From positions 434,001 through 498,000 of the forward strand of contig NZ_CP021435.1 of NCBI RefSeq assembly GCF_002549795.1: a stretch of 64,000 bases of DNA. Reading direction: 5' to 3'. A program made the position numbers and the translations under genes. This document shows positions 35,692 to 44,927 of this stretch, piece after piece; the first letter of the stretch is position 1; each line of letters starts with the position of its first letter. The stretch is from Halomonas beimenensis (lineage in GTDB: Bacteria > Pseudomonadota > Gammaproteobacteria > Pseudomonadales > Halomonadaceae). The notes under the pieces are model-generated. The model made no database searches and was not told where the DNA came from. It was given only the letters and a program-made list of their open reading frames with translations.

Positions 35692-36891
35692 ATGAACGCG
35701 TCTTCCTCTCCGGCGCTGGCGATGGTGCTCGAGGATGATCCCGACGCGGCCGCCGCCCTGGCGGTCCAGCTTCGGGTACTGGGAGTGGAAACCCGCTACT
35801 GTCGCCATGCGCATCACCTGGTCGGCGAGGTGCTGGCCCGGCGCCCGCAACTGGTCGTCATGGGCCTGGCCTTCGGCGACCAGGACGGCATCGCCGTGCT
35901 GCGACGCCTGGCCGAGTGCCGCTATGCGGGCAAGGTCCTGCTGCTCAGCGGGGTGGAGCGCAAGGTGGCGCGCATCGCCGAGCGGCTGGGCGAGGCACTG
36001 GGCCTCGACATGCTGGCCTCGCTCGACAAGCCCATGCGCCTCGCCGAGCTGCGCCAGCGGCTGAGCGGCCTGGGCCAGGCCTTGCCGGCCGGGCCCGAGA
36101 AGGGGCGCCCTCTCTTCCAGCACGACGAGCTGGAGCGCGCCTTCGAGCGCCAGGAACTCATCCTCCACTACCAGCCCCAGTTCGACCTGGCGACCCGTCG
36201 CCTCTCCGGCGTGGAGGCCCTGGTGCGCTGGGCACACCCGGAGGCCGGGATGCTGGCCCCGGGGGATTTCCTGCCCTTGCTCACTTCGGCGCAGGGCCGC
36301 CTGCTGACCCGGCGCGTCCTGCAGCTGGCCATGGCCGATGCCGCCCGGTGGCGGGAGGCGGGCGTCAATCTCTCGCTGTCGATGAACGTCACGCCCGATG
36401 ATCTCCTGTGCCCGGAGCTGGTGTCCCTGGTCAGGGCCGGCTGGCATTCGGCGGGAGGGGCGCCGCTGGTGCTGGAAATCACCGAGTCCTCGTCCATGGA
36501 GGACGAGCTGCTGGGCAGCGAGGTGGCCACCCGGCTGCACCTCACCGGGCTCGAAGTCTCGGTGGACGACTTCGGCGTGGGGTTCTCGTCGCTGGCGCGG
36601 CTGCAGCTGCTGCCGATCAGCGAGCTGAAGGTCGATCGCAGCTTCGTCAGCCGCTTGCACGAGGACGTCCAGGATGCGGCCATCGTCGAGGCCGTGGCGT
36701 TGCTCGGTCGCCGGCTGGGCATCCGGGTGGTCGCCGAGGGGGTCGAGGACCTGGCCTGCCTGGCTCCGCTGGAGCGCTTCGGTTGCACCCATGTGCAGGG
36801 GTTCGGTCTGGCTCGTCCGATGCCTGCCTCGGAGGTGTTGGCCCTGGCCGAGGGTCCCTCGCCGCTGGCACGGGCCGGGGCGGTCGGCTAG
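35692..36891 (+). CDS. receiver-EAL cyclic-di-GMP phosphodiesterase
   Basis: 399 residues. The receiver domain (1-120) has the acidic pocket LEDDP and LDKP lysine, but the phospho-acceptor Asp is replaced by Gly in QLVVMGLAFGDQDG. The EAL domain (about 145-390) keeps E175-AL, ITES, DDFGVGFSS, ELKVDRSFV, AEGVED and HVQGFGLARP, so hydrolysis of c-di-GMP is expected. The TAG stop lies inside the GCTAGC target of IS481 copy 2. Confidence 0.9.
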   Translation: MNASSSPALAMVLEDDPDAAAALAVQLRVLGVETRYCRHAHHLVGEVLARRPQLVVMGLAFGDQDGIAVLRRLAECRYAGKVLLLSGVERKVARIAERLGEALGLDMLASLDKPMRLAELRQRLSGLGQALPAGPEKGRPLFQHDELERAFERQELILHYQPQFDLATRRLSGVEALVRWAHPEAGMLAPGDFLPLLTSAQGRLLTRRVLQLAMADAARWREAGVNLSLSMNVTPDDLLCPELVSLVRAGWHSAGGAPLVLEITESSSMEDELLGSEVATRLHLTGLEVSVDDFGVGFSSLARLQLLPISELKVDRSFVSRLHEDVQDAAIVEAVALLGRRLGIRVVAEGVEDLACLAPLERFGCTHVQGFGLARPMPASEVLALAEGPSPLARAGAVG

Positions 36892-37838
36892 CTGTGTAAA
36901 CCCACCAGGTTGTTCACGGAAAGTCCCAGCCGACTAATCGGAGGCTGATAATTCGGACTGGCATGTGGCCGATGCCAGTTGTACTGGTGGAGCCAGGCGG
37001 GCAGATGCTCGCCTCGTTGCTCTGAGCTCTGATAAGACCAGGCATAGGCCCATTCGCGCAGGGCGGTTTGAATGAACCGCTCTGCCTTGCCATTGGTACG
37101 GGGCGTAAAGGGGCGAGTGCGCTTGCGTTTCAGCCCTAATCGGCGGCACAGGCGGCGGAATGGCTTGGACTTGTAGCATCCGCCATTGTCGGTCAGTACC
37201 CGGCTAAAGTGGACCCCCAGACGCCTGTAGTACCGCACGGCCTGCAGCAGCGCACGGCAAGCGCTCCACTTGGTCTCATCCGGCAGGATGGTGCTGAAGG
37301 CCACTCGCGAGTGGTCGTCGATGGCCACATGGACGTACTCCCAGCCAGCGCCTCGTGTGTTCTGCTGGCGATTGCCGGTGACACGATGCCCTGGGCGCTC
37401 GAAGCGGCCGAGCTTCTTGATGTCCAGGTGCAGGAGCTCTCCCGGGGCGTCATGCTCGTAGCGGTTCTCGAGAGGAGCGGGCGCCAAGACCGAGAGACGA
37501 TTCAGCCCCTCGCGCTCAAGGAGTCGCGCGACCGTACTGTGTCCGATGCCCACCTGTTCGGCAATCTGGCGGTAGGTCTGGCGCTGCCGGCGGCGTGCGA
37601 TGACCTGCGCGCGGATCGCGTCTGGGGTCTCATGAGGACAACGGCATGGGCGAGAAGAACGGTCCAGGAGACCGGCCTCGCCCTCGTCCCTGTAACGGCG
37701 TACCCACTTGTAGACCGTCCGCACACTGACGCCTTGCGCCTGGGCCACCTCCGCTGGCCGAAGCCCTTCCCTGATGACTCGGCGGACCAGCAGGGCTCGA
37801 CCATGCACTGTGAGACGGGCATTCTTATGGGTGTTCAT
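36888..37838 (-). CDS. IS481-family transposase (copy 2)
   Basis: 316-residue DDE transposase, intact, same domain plan as copy 1: two HTH regions and catalytic IDDHSRVA, VLTDNGGCY, TNGKAERFIQ. It differs at many positions, so the two copies arrived or diverged separately. Its terminal Ser and stop (AGC TAG) come from the target, overlapping the EAL gene stop in antiparallel fashion by 2 bp. Confidence 0.95.
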   Translation of the reverse strand: MNTHKNARLTVHGRALLVRRVIREGLRPAEVAQAQGVSVRTVYKWVRRYRDEGEAGLLDRSSRPCRCPHETPDAIRAQVIARRRQRQTYRQIAEQVGIGHSTVARLLEREGLNRLSVLAPAPLENRYEHDAPGELLHLDIKKLGRFERPGHRVTGNRQQNTRGAGWEYVHVAIDDHSRVAFSTILPDETKWSACRALLQAVRYYRRLGVHFSRVLTDNGGCYKSKPFRRLCRRLGLKRKRTRPFTPRTNGKAERFIQTALREWAYAWSYQSSEQRGEHLPAWLHQYNWHRPHASPNYQPPISRLGLSVNNLVGLHS

Positions 37839-37920
37839 CCGGGCCTCCTGGAGGTTGGTTTGGGTCGCACCTCCAATTGTCCGGGTAGGTTCCGGATGAA
37901 CAACCTACCGAGAGATCACA
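36893..37920 (-). mobile_element. IS481-family insertion sequence, copy 2 (no target duplication)
   Basis: About 1028 bp, inverted relative to copy 1. Both ends match copy 1 (TGTGTAAACCCACCAGG at 36893 and TGTGATCTCTCGGTAGG read from 37920). The left flank is GCTAGC but the right flank is GCGGCT, so the duplication is missing, which points to recombination or deletion after insertion. Confidence 0.88.
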
Positions 37921-37968
37921 GCGGCTGTGCCAAGTTCGGCGCGCGGTTACACAAAGCCGCCTCAGTGG

Positions 37969-39084
37969 CTATTCCCACCAATGGGAAACAACCGGCAAGG
38001 CATCGCCCGCTAGCTGCAACGGCTCGCCGATGAGCGGAGTGACCAGTCGATACTCACGTCCTTGGCTGGCCGTCGCAATGCGCTCGAAGGGTTCCTGCCA
38101 GGTGTGCCGGGCGAGCGCGAACTTGCCAACATGGGCGGGCAGCAGCGCCGCGGCCCCGAGCTCTTCCGCCGCTTGCGCGGCCTCCTCCGGCGTCATGTGG
38201 ATATAGGCCCAGCGCGAATCGTACTGGCCATGGTCCAATGCCACCAGATCGAAGCCGTCGAAGCGTTGCCCGATCTCGGCAAAGTGGGGCCCATAACCGC
38301 TATCACCACTAAATAGGAGCCGTCGCTCGGGGGTTTCCAGAGCGAAGCCGACCCACAGGGTCTGATTGCGCTGCAGCATGCGCCCTGAGTAATGCCGCGC
38401 GGCCAAGACATGCAACGTCAGCTCGTCGTCCAGTTCCAGGGTGTCGTTCCAGTCGTGCTGGTGGACGTTCTCGGGGTCATACCCCCACTGCTCGAAATAG
38501 GCACCTACTCCCAGGCCCGTCACCACTTTACCGACCTTGGATTCCAGCGCCGTGATGCTGGGATAGTCCAGGTGATCCCAGTGATCATGGGTAATCAGCA
38601 GGTAGTCGATGGACGGCATTTCCTCGGCGCTGTAGGGATTGGTGCCGGCAAAGGCGCGATTGGCGAAAGGAACGGGCGCGGCATCCACGCTGAATACCGG
38701 GTCGATCAGGATCCGCTTACCACCCAACTGCACGTAGTAGGAGGAGTGGCCCAGCCAGACCACCAGATCCTCATCGACATTCAGAGCGTGCAAGTCCGTT
38801 TTTACCGAGGGAATGTCGTCCTGCGGCCGCAGCCCTTCACGACTCGAACGAAGGTTCTCGACGAGCACCGACAGGAAGCTGCGATCCTCGGTGAACATCG
38901 GGGTCTCCACCAGGTTGCGGAAGGCGCCATCCACGTGGTTGGGAGAGCGCACAAGCGAGGCGTGAGCCTCGCCCTCGGGAAGATCGCCGAACTTGGGATG
39001 CTGAAGATAGGCCCACCCTCCCAGCAGCATTACACCGGCGAGAGTGCCGATCACCGTTACCATCTTCCTGAACTTCTTTTTCAT
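37969..39084 (-). CDS. membrane-anchored MBL-fold hydrolase (NAPE-PLD/UlaG-like)
   Basis: 371 residues. Signal anchor (VIGTLAGVMLLGGWAYL), then the metallo-beta-lactamase motif LITHDHWDHLD, GHSSYYVQLGGKRILIDPVF, ARHYSGR and SGDSGYGPHF. Resembles the phospholipase D-like (NAPE-PLD) branch, acting at the periplasmic face of the membrane. Substrate unknown. Lies next to the second IS. Confidence 0.88.
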   Translation of the reverse strand: MKKKFRKMVTVIGTLAGVMLLGGWAYLQHPKFGDLPEGEAHASLVRSPNHVDGAFRNLVETPMFTEDRSFLSVLVENLRSSREGLRPQDDIPSVKTDLHALNVDEDLVVWLGHSSYYVQLGGKRILIDPVFSVDAAPVPFANRAFAGTNPYSAEEMPSIDYLLITHDHWDHLDYPSITALESKVGKVVTGLGVGAYFEQWGYDPENVHQHDWNDTLELDDELTLHVLAARHYSGRMLQRNQTLWVGFALETPERRLLFSGDSGYGPHFAEIGQRFDGFDLVALDHGQYDSRWAYIHMTPEEAAQAAEELGAAALLPAHVGKFALARHTWQEPFERIATASQGREYRLVTPLIGEPLQLAGDALPVVSHWWE

Positions 39085-39207
39085 TTCGACATTTCCTGAT
39101 GGGCAACGCTCCGGCGAAACAGCGGATGCAATCAGGGCTGCGGGAATGTCCCGCAGCCCTGGCCGCCGGTTAACAAGCTTTCGCTGTTCAAACTGGCCGA
39201 TGCAGGA

Positions 39208-39954
39208 TCAGATCGGCTGAGCGGTGGGACGGAACAGGATCTCGTTGACGTCGACATCTTCGGGCTCGTTGATCGCGAAGGCGACCATGCGCGCGAAGCT
39301 GTCCGCCGGAATCGCGATCTGGCTGACGAACTCCTTGGTCTGCGTCTGGATTTCCTGGTCGCTGATATGCTCGAGCAGTTCCGTGGCCACGGCCCCGGGC
39401 GAGATCACGGTGGTGCGGATGTTGTAGGGCTTCACCTCCTGGCGCAGCCCCTCGGAGATCGCACGCACGCCGAACTTGGTCGCGCAGTAGACGGTCGCGT
39501 CGGGACCCATCTTGTGGCCGTAGACCGACGACACGTTGATGATGTGCCCGGACTTCTGCCGCTGCATGTGGGGCAGCGCCGCGGCGATGCCGTACAGCGT
39601 GCCCTTCAGGTTGACGTCGATCATCTGGTCCCACTCGTCGACTTTGAGCGCCTCGAGGGGGGCGAGCGGCATCAGGCCGGCGTTGTTGATCAGCACGTCC
39701 ACCTTGCCGAAGTGCTCGACCGCGACATCGACCAGCCGCGTCACCTGCGCCTTGTCGGTGACGTCGGTGGCCATCGCCAGGGCCTGGTGGCCTGCCTCGG
39801 TGAGCTCCTTGGCCAGCGCATCGATGCGCTCCTGGCGGCGTGCGCCTAGGACAACGACGGCGCTCCGCTCGGCAAGGTGGCGCGCCGCCGCCTCGCCGTT
39901 GCCGCTGCTGGCGCCCGTGATGACGATTACCTTGCCTTTGACGTTGTCGATCAT
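39208..39954 (-). CDS. short-chain dehydrogenase/reductase
   Basis: 248 residues: cofactor motif [12 protein letters not shown], catalytic Ser region NVSSVYG and Y-C-A-T-K. Ends with a typical classical-SDR C-terminus. Oxidoreductase on an unknown alcohol/carbonyl. Last gene of the minus-strand metabolic cluster. Confidence 0.9.
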   Translation of the reverse strand: MIDNVKGKVIVITGASSGNGEAAARHLAERSAVVVLGARRQERIDALAKELTEAGHQALAMATDVTDKAQVTRLVDVAVEHFGKVDVLINNAGLMPLAPLEALKVDEWDQMIDVNLKGTLYGIAAALPHMQRQKSGHIINVSSVYGHKMGPDATVYCATKFGVRAISEGLRQEVKPYNIRTTVISPGAVATELLEHISDQEIQTQTKEFVSQIAIPADSFARMVAFAINEPEDVDVNEILFRPTAQPI

Positions 39955-40026
39955 GTCATTTGCCTCTGTGTGTTCTGTTGAATGTTGCTTGTTCAGTGTT
40001 GAAGGGTCGCCCGACGCTCGTCGGGG

Positions 40027-40482
40027 TCACTGCGCGGCGTCCATGCGTTCGATCCGGGCCGGCAGCGGGCCCTTGGCTTCCAGCGCCGCCGTGCTGCCGT
40101 CGATCCTCCCCAGGCGAACCAGGCCCCGCGCATAGCCGAAGTCGCGATAGAAGATCGCCAGGTTGCCCCAGGGGGCGTAGAGGGTGATGTCGCCGACCTC
40201 GGGGTCGATGCCTGCCGGCGCGTCGTCGGTCGGCAGCGCGGCCGGCAGGTCGGCGATCTTCTCGATGCCGTGATAGTCCGCGAGGTCGAGCGCCAGCGGC
40301 AGCATGTCCGCGAAGGCGCGGGCGGCCGGGGTATCCTCGAGGGTCGCCGCGAGCGTCTGGCCTTCCAGGACGATCTGTATCTTCATGGGAATCTCCGTTG
40401 ACGGGGCGCCGTCGGCCAAGGCTGCCGCCGCGTACGCGAGGGTGAAGACCGCCATGGCGGCCTTGAGGGCCTGGCGACGCAT
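40027..40482 (-). CDS. exported cyclophilin-like fold protein
   Basis: 151 residues with an N-terminal signal (MAVFTLAYAAAALA). The body (MKIQIVLEGQTLAATLEDTP ... VGDITLYAPWGNLAIFYRDFG) matches the cyclophilin-like proteins often linked to small oxidoreductase operons. No isomerase active site. Starts 4 bp after the upstream SDR stop, so cotranscribed. Confidence 0.82.
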   Translation of the reverse strand: MRRQALKAAMAVFTLAYAAAALADGAPSTEIPMKIQIVLEGQTLAATLEDTPAARAFADMLPLALDLADYHGIEKIADLPAALPTDDAPAGIDPEVGDITLYAPWGNLAIFYRDFGYARGLVRLGRIDGSTAALEAKGPLPARIERMDAAQ

Positions 40483-40486
40483 GGGA

Positions 40487-41248
40487 TCAGCGCACCGTGT
40501 AGCCGCCGTCGACGGCCAGGGCGTGGCCCATCACGAAGGTCGAGCCGGGGCCGCACAGCCACAGCACCGGGTCGGCGATCTCCTCGGCGGTCCCCAGGCG
40601 ACGGGCCGGGACCTGCTCCATCAGGATATCCATGGCCTCGGTCTCCTGCTCCTTCATGCCGGCGACCATCGGCGTATCGATGATGCCGGGGCAGACGGCG
40701 TTGATGCGGATGCCCTGGGCGGCGTACTCGAGGGCAGCGGTCTTGGTCAGGCCGTTCACGCCATGCTTGGCGGCATGGTAGGCGCCGCGGCCCGGCACGC
40801 CGACGAAGCCGCCGAGCGAGGAGCAGTTGACGATGGCACCGCTGCCCTGCTCGCGCATCTGGCGCAGCTCGTACTTCATACACAGCCACACGCCGCGCAG
40901 GTTGATGCCGTTGACGCGATCGAACTCCTCGCTCTCGAGCTCCGCAGTCTCGGTGGCGATCGACTGCACGCCGGCGTTGTTGAAGGCGGCATCCAGCGCG
41001 CCGAAGGCCTCGACCGTCTGCTCGACCATGGCCTTCACCGAGGCCTCGTCGGTCACGTCGCAGGTGATGGCCAAGGTCTGGGCGCCGTTGGCGGCCAGCT
41101 CGTCGGCGGCGGCCCGAACGGCATCGCCATTCACGTCGGCGAGCGCCACCATCGCGCCGGCCTCGGCAAAGGCCCTGGCCGTGGCCAGCCCCATGCCGGA
41201 CGCGGCGCCGGTGACCAGTGCGACCTTGCCCGTGAAATCATGACTCAT
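40487..41248 (-). CDS. short-chain dehydrogenase/reductase (glucose-dehydrogenase-like)
   Basis: 253 residues. TGAASGMG, NNAG, NCSSLGG and YHAAK, plus the C-terminal ALAVDGGYTVR typical of NAD-dependent SDRs. The start at 41248 gives MSHDFTGKVALVTG. The palindrome TCATGATTGCGGCTCATCA lies 84-98 bp upstream. Confidence 0.9.
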   Translation of the reverse strand: MSHDFTGKVALVTGAASGMGLATARAFAEAGAMVALADVNGDAVRAAADELAANGAQTLAITCDVTDEASVKAMVEQTVEAFGALDAAFNNAGVQSIATETAELESEEFDRVNGINLRGVWLCMKYELRQMREQGSGAIVNCSSLGGFVGVPGRGAYHAAKHGVNGLTKTAALEYAAQGIRINAVCPGIIDTPMVAGMKEQETEAMDILMEQVPARRLGTAEEIADPVLWLCGPGSTFVMGHALAVDGGYTVR

Positions 41249-41329
41249 GCGTGCTCTCCCGAAGTAAGTGATGGAGAGGATGGTACGCCGGGTTGGCCAG
41301 CACAATTAGCCCGGACAATTTGCAAGCAC

Positions 41330-41348
41330 TCATGATTGCGGCTCATCA
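41330..41348. promoter_or_regulatory. TNATGA-N7-TCATNA palindrome, site upstream of SDR operon
   Basis: Centre at 41339, about 91 bp before the SDR start at 41248. One of four matches in this island. The T-N11-A core is the usual LysR-type box. Confidence 0.6.
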
Positions 41349-41377
41349 ATCACGAGCGATGGCCACGGCCAGCGCGA

Positions 41378-41848
41378 TCACGGCGTGTCGCCGGCGTACT
41401 GCTCGTCGGTGACCGGTTCCATCCAGACGACGTTCTCGCCGTCCTTGAACTGCTGGATCGCCATGTGGGTGACCGCGGTGGTCTCGGTGGCGCCGTGCCA
41501 GTGCTTGACCTCCGGCGGGCACCACACCACGTCGCCCGGCTCCATGAGCCGCTTCTCCTCGCCCTCTTCCTGCACCCAGCCGGCGCCGTCGGTCACCACC
41601 AGTACCTGCCCTGCGGGATGGGTGTGCCAGTTGGAGCGCGCCCCCGGCAGGAAGGTCACCTTGCCGCCGTTGACGACAAACGGCGCCTCGTTGGAAAAGA
41701 CCGGCTCGATATAGGCGGTGCCGGTGAACTTGTCGTCGGGGCCCATGAAGCCCTCACGAGTGCCGTTCTTGATGACCTCCATGCTCTGGGCGACGGCGCC
41801 GGTCGACACCAGGGCAGCGGTCAGGGCGATAGCGCTGAATCGGATCAT
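41378..41848 (-). CDS. exported cupin-domain protein
   Basis: 156 residues with a signal peptide (ALTAALVSTGAVAQS). The cupin barrel motifs are [15 protein letters not shown] and the second histidine region VKHWHGATE. Resembles the partner cupins of carboxymuconolactone-decarboxylase-like proteins; note the exported CMD protein at 45057. Related to the cytoplasmic cupin at 42689. Confidence 0.88.
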   Translation of the reverse strand: MIRFSAIALTAALVSTGAVAQSMEVIKNGTREGFMGPDDKFTGTAYIEPVFSNEAPFVVNGGKVTFLPGARSNWHTHPAGQVLVVTDGAGWVQEEGEEKRLMEPGDVVWCPPEVKHWHGATETTAVTHMAIQQFKDGENVVWMEPVTDEQYAGDTP

Positions 41849-41941
41849 GTGAACTCTCCACGAGTGGGGTAAGCGGCAAGCCTCGGGGCTGCCGGAATCG
41901 GTGGGTGGGATAGCCGAGGCGCGGCGAAGTCCCGGTAGGGA

Positions 41942-42673
41942 CTACGCCGAGGGGGCCTCTCGTTCGATGTCATGGCGCAGCCAGACCACGCCGCCGGGCA
42001 GGGTCTCGCAGGCGCGCAGGCGAAGGTGCTGTCCCGCCGCAGGGCGGCTGCCCGGCGGGCCCGGGTGGTCGAAGATGGAGGGCTCGCCGTCGAGGCCATC
42101 CAGGGCCGGGCAGATCAGGATGCTCAGCGCATCAATGAGCCCCGCCGCCAGGAAGGCGCCGTTGGTGACCCCGCCGCCTTCGAGCAGCAGGTGCTCGACG
42201 CCGAAGGCCTCGCCGAGCGTGGCCAGCGCCGGGGCGAGGTCATCGCCGTCTGGCCCGGCGAAGAGATAAGTCACGCCGGCCTCGCGCAGCCGGGTGAGCC
42301 GTTGCTCCGCGACCCGCTCCGAGAGGATCACCACCACGTGGTCACCCTCGACGTGATCGGCCTCGAAACGCAGTCGGCCGCCGGGATCGATCGCCACGCA
42401 GAGATCACGGCCGGCGCGCGCCGCCAGGTGCGGGGGGCGCGAGCGCGGCGCCTCTAGCCGTTCCGCCTCGGCGTGCTCGGAGTGCTCGGCGACGAATTCC
42501 GCCATGGTCCGGCGCCCGACGATCCAGCCATCGGCCTTCAGCCGGCTCGCCGCCGCCTCGTAGTGGCGCGCCACGAGCTGGTCGATCCGGCCGTCCGCCG
42601 GGCCGCCCCAGCGCTGTGGATGGAGACGACCGTCGAGGGAGGTGATCATGTGGCAGGTGATGCTGGGGCGCAT
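41942..42673 (-). CDS. RibD C-terminal/dihydrofolate-reductase-like protein
   Basis: 243 residues starting MRPSITCHMITSLDGRL, the RibD reductase opening. LLLEGGGVTNGAFLAAGLID and PALDG also match. NADPH reductase, substrate unknown. 15 bp downstream of the cupin at 42689-43084, so the same operon. Confidence 0.88.
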   Translation of the reverse strand: MRPSITCHMITSLDGRLHPQRWGGPADGRIDQLVARHYEAAASRLKADGWIVGRRTMAEFVAEHSEHAEAERLEAPRSRPPHLAARAGRDLCVAIDPGGRLRFEADHVEGDHVVVILSERVAEQRLTRLREAGVTYLFAGPDGDDLAPALATLGEAFGVEHLLLEGGGVTNGAFLAAGLIDALSILICPALDGLDGEPSIFDHPGPPGSRPAAGQHLRLRACETLPGGVVWLRHDIEREAPSA

Positions 42674-42688
42674 GTCGTCTCTCCTGGG

Positions 42689-43084
42689 TCAGCCGGCATA
42701 GTCCCGGTCGCTGACCTTCTCCTGCCAGGTCACCACCGAGCCGTCGACGGCTTCCTGAATGGCGATGTGCGTCATGGCGACCTCCGGTGCCGCCCCGTGC
42801 CAATGCCGCTCCTCCGCGGCGAACCAGATCACGTCCCCGGGGCGAATCTCCTCGACCGGGCCGCCTTCGCGCTGCACACGTCCCACCCCATGGGTCACGA
42901 TCAGGGTCTGACCGGCGGGATGCGTGTGCCAGGCGGTGCGCGCCCCCGGCTCGAAGGTCACGGCGGCGCCGGAGGCGGTCCCGGGCGTCTCGGCCGAAAA
43001 CAACGGATCGATTCGCACGGTGCCGGTGAAGTACTCCTCCGGCCCCGGTTGAGACGCTTGGCTGCCTGCGCGGGTAATCTTCAT
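42689..43084 (-). CDS. cupin-domain protein
   Basis: 131 residues, no signal. Motifs [15 protein letters not shown] and [17 protein letters not shown] align with the exported cupin downstream; the pair is a duplication with different cell locations. Heads the cupin-RibD-cupin run and has its own 189-bp upstream region, which holds the palindrome at 43261 and another repeat at 43204. Confidence 0.88.
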   Translation of the reverse strand: MKITRAGSQASQPGPEEYFTGTVRIDPLFSAETPGTASGAAVTFEPGARTAWHTHPAGQTLIVTHGVGRVQREGGPVEEIRPGDVIWFAAEERHWHGAAPEVAMTHIAIQEAVDGSVVTWQEKVSDRDYAG

Positions 43085-43203
43085 GGTGAACTCCTCTCGC
43101 AATGGGATACCGGCTCGCCACGCGCTACCGATCAAGACTCTGGAAGCCCGGGGTAGCGGCACGGAACGGATCCGGAAAAGACGGGGTGTCTGGAAAGATT
43201 GCG

Positions 43204-43217
43204 TACCTAGCAAGGTA
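43204..43217. promoter_or_regulatory. inverted repeat TACCT-AGCA-AGGTA
   Basis: Perfect 5-bp arms in the 189-bp gap upstream of the cupin operon. Different from the LysR-type palindrome; may serve a second regulator. Confidence 0.35.
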
Positions 43218-43260
43218 GTAGGGGGCCGCTTATCGAAAAACGGGGGTAGGTTGCTAGAAG

Positions 43261-43279
43261 TTATGAACACGGATCATGA
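43261..43279. promoter_or_regulatory. TNATGA-N7-TCATNA palindrome, site upstream of cupin operon
   Basis: TTATGAACACGGATCATGA, overlapping the stop of the oxidoreductase gene and 179 bp before the cupin start at 43084. Confidence 0.55.
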
Positions 43280-43927
43280 ATCCGCAGTCCCCCCAAGCCG
43301 TTCGAAGCGATAGACGAGGGCCGGTCCCCCGGGCTGCTCGTAGGCGAGTTCGGCGGTCACCATAGCGAAAGGCTCGACGAAACGGGCCGTACGCAGCGGA
43401 CCGGCGTCGAGGGGCTCATAGCCGACGTCTCGGATCAGCCGGCGGGCCACCGACTTCGCCTCGGCATCGTCGCCGTAGTAGAGCAGATGTGGTCGCGGCG
43501 AGGCGGCTTCCCGCGCGGCAAAGACCTCGAACAGGGCTTCGCTGGGACAGCTATTGAAGGCCGAGACGAGTCGCGCCCGGGGCAGCCGCCGGGCAAGGAC
43601 CTCCGCCCCGGAGGTGGTGGTGCCCAGCACCAGGTCGCGGTTGTCGAGATCGAGGGGCACACAGCAGTTCACCACGACCCGGCCCGCCAAGTTGCCAGCC
43701 TGTCCCAGCACGTCGTCGATCCTTGACCAGTGCACGGCCAGCAGCACGGCGTCGGCCCCATCGATGGCCTCGGCGGGTGTGCCCGCCCTTGCCCCTGCGT
43801 CCCGAGCGAGGCGCTCCAGCCTCTCAGGGCGGCGCGAGTAGCTGAACGTCACGTCGTGGCCGGCCCAGGCCCAGAGGGTTCCGAGCTTGGCTCCCATCAG
43901 GCCGGTGCCGAGTACCCCGATCTTCAT
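43274..43927 (-). CDS. NADP(H)-binding oxidoreductase (F420-reductase/NPD-like)
   Basis: 217 residues, Rossmann opening MKIGVLGTGLMGAKLGTLWAWAGHDV. Conserved VVNCCVPLD and VSAFNSCPSE blocks place it with NADPH-dependent F420 reductase homologues, though this lineage likely lacks F420 and it may act on another cofactor. Divergent from lysR with a shared 97-bp promoter. Confidence 0.85.
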   Translation of the reverse strand: MKIGVLGTGLMGAKLGTLWAWAGHDVTFSYSRRPERLERLARDAGARAGTPAEAIDGADAVLLAVHWSRIDDVLGQAGNLAGRVVVNCCVPLDLDNRDLVLGTTTSGAEVLARRLPRARLVSAFNSCPSEALFEVFAAREAASPRPHLLYYGDDAEAKSVARRLIRDVGYEPLDAGPLRTARFVEPFAMVTAELAYEQPGGPALVYRFERLGGTADS

Positions 43928-44005
43928 GAAGGTCTCCCATCAAGATGCTTCACCTGACGGTAGCACCCTGGTCGTGGCTGATAAGCTGCTACAATCGCAA
44001 AACAA

Positions 44006-44024
44006 TTATGAGAGGGGCTCATCA
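44006..44024. promoter_or_regulatory. TNATGA-N7-TCATNA palindrome directly before lysR
   Basis: TTATGAGAGGGGCTCATCA ends at the base before the lysR ATG and lies about 88 bp upstream of the divergent oxidoreductase gene. The position fits autorepression plus activation of the divergent promoter, as is common for LysR-type regulators. Confidence 0.65.
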
Positions 44025-44918
44025 ATGCTGAGGGAGAACGTCACCGACCTGATGTCCTTCGTCGTCGTCGCCCGGGTCGGCAGCTTTACCCGCGCCGCGG
44101 CGCAGATCGGCGTCTCGCAATCGGCGTTGAGTCACGCCGTGCGAGGGCTCGAGAGCCGGCTCGGCGTTCGCCTGCTGACGCGCACCACTCGCAAGGTGAC
44201 GCCGACGTCGGAAGGGGAGCGCGTCCTCGAGCGGATCGCGCCGCACTTCTCGCAGATCGAGGAGGAACTCGAGGCACTGGTCGAGATGCGCGACCGGCCT
44301 GCCGGAACGATCCGCATCACGGCCACCGATCACGCCGCCGACGCCGTGATCTGGCCGAAGCTCGCGCCAGTGCTGAAGGAATACCCGAACCTCAAGGTGG
44401 AGGTCGTCACCGACTACAGCCTGACCGACATCGTGGCCGAGAAGTTCGACGCCGGCGTACGACTGGGCGAGCAGGTCTCCGAGGGCATGATCGCCGTCCG
44501 CGTCGGCCCGGATTTCCGCATGCAGGTGGTCGGGTCGCCTGCCTACTTCAAGGACCGGGAGAGGCCCCGGGTGCCGCAGGACCTGACCGACCACGACTGC
44601 ATCAACCTGCGCCTGCCCACACATGGCGGCCTGTATGCCTGGGAATTCGAGAAGGAGGGGCGTGAGCTGAAGGTGCGGGTGGACGGCCAGTTCACGTTCA
44701 ACACCATCTATCCGGTGGTACGTGCCGCCCTCTCGGGATACGGACTCGGCTATGTGCCGGAAGACCTGGTGCGGGCCCACATCAAGGCCGGCGAGCTGGT
44801 ATCGGTCTTGGATGAATGGAGCCCGCCTTTCTCCGGCTACTTCCTCTACTACCCCCACCGCCGGCAGTCCTCCCTGGCCTTCGGTGTCATCGTGGACGCC
44901 TTGAAGCATCGCTCCTGA
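44025..44918 (+). CDS. LysR-family transcriptional regulator
   Basis: 297 residues. N-terminal winged helix (FVVVARVGSFTRAAAQIGVSQSALSHAVRGLESRLG), then a substrate-binding domain of the small-effector (PBP-like) type with two repeats. No metabolite motif identifies the inducer. Centre of the proposed regulon; the four palindromes flank it on both sides. Confidence 0.93.
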   Translation: MLRENVTDLMSFVVVARVGSFTRAAAQIGVSQSALSHAVRGLESRLGVRLLTRTTRKVTPTSEGERVLERIAPHFSQIEEELEALVEMRDRPAGTIRITATDHAADAVIWPKLAPVLKEYPNLKVEVVTDYSLTDIVAEKFDAGVRLGEQVSEGMIAVRVGPDFRMQVVGSPAYFKDRERPRVPQDLTDHDCINLRLPTHGGLYAWEFEKEGRELKVRVDGQFTFNTIYPVVRAALSGYGLGYVPEDLVRAHIKAGELVSVLDEWSPPFSGYFLYYPHRRQSSLAFGVIVDALKHRS

Positions 44919-44927
44919 CGCCGTCAC

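Noticed and set aside
36881..36892. Truncation of the EAL gene by the second IS
   Set aside because: All conserved EAL motifs are present and the gene ends at its own TAG, which is the IS target.
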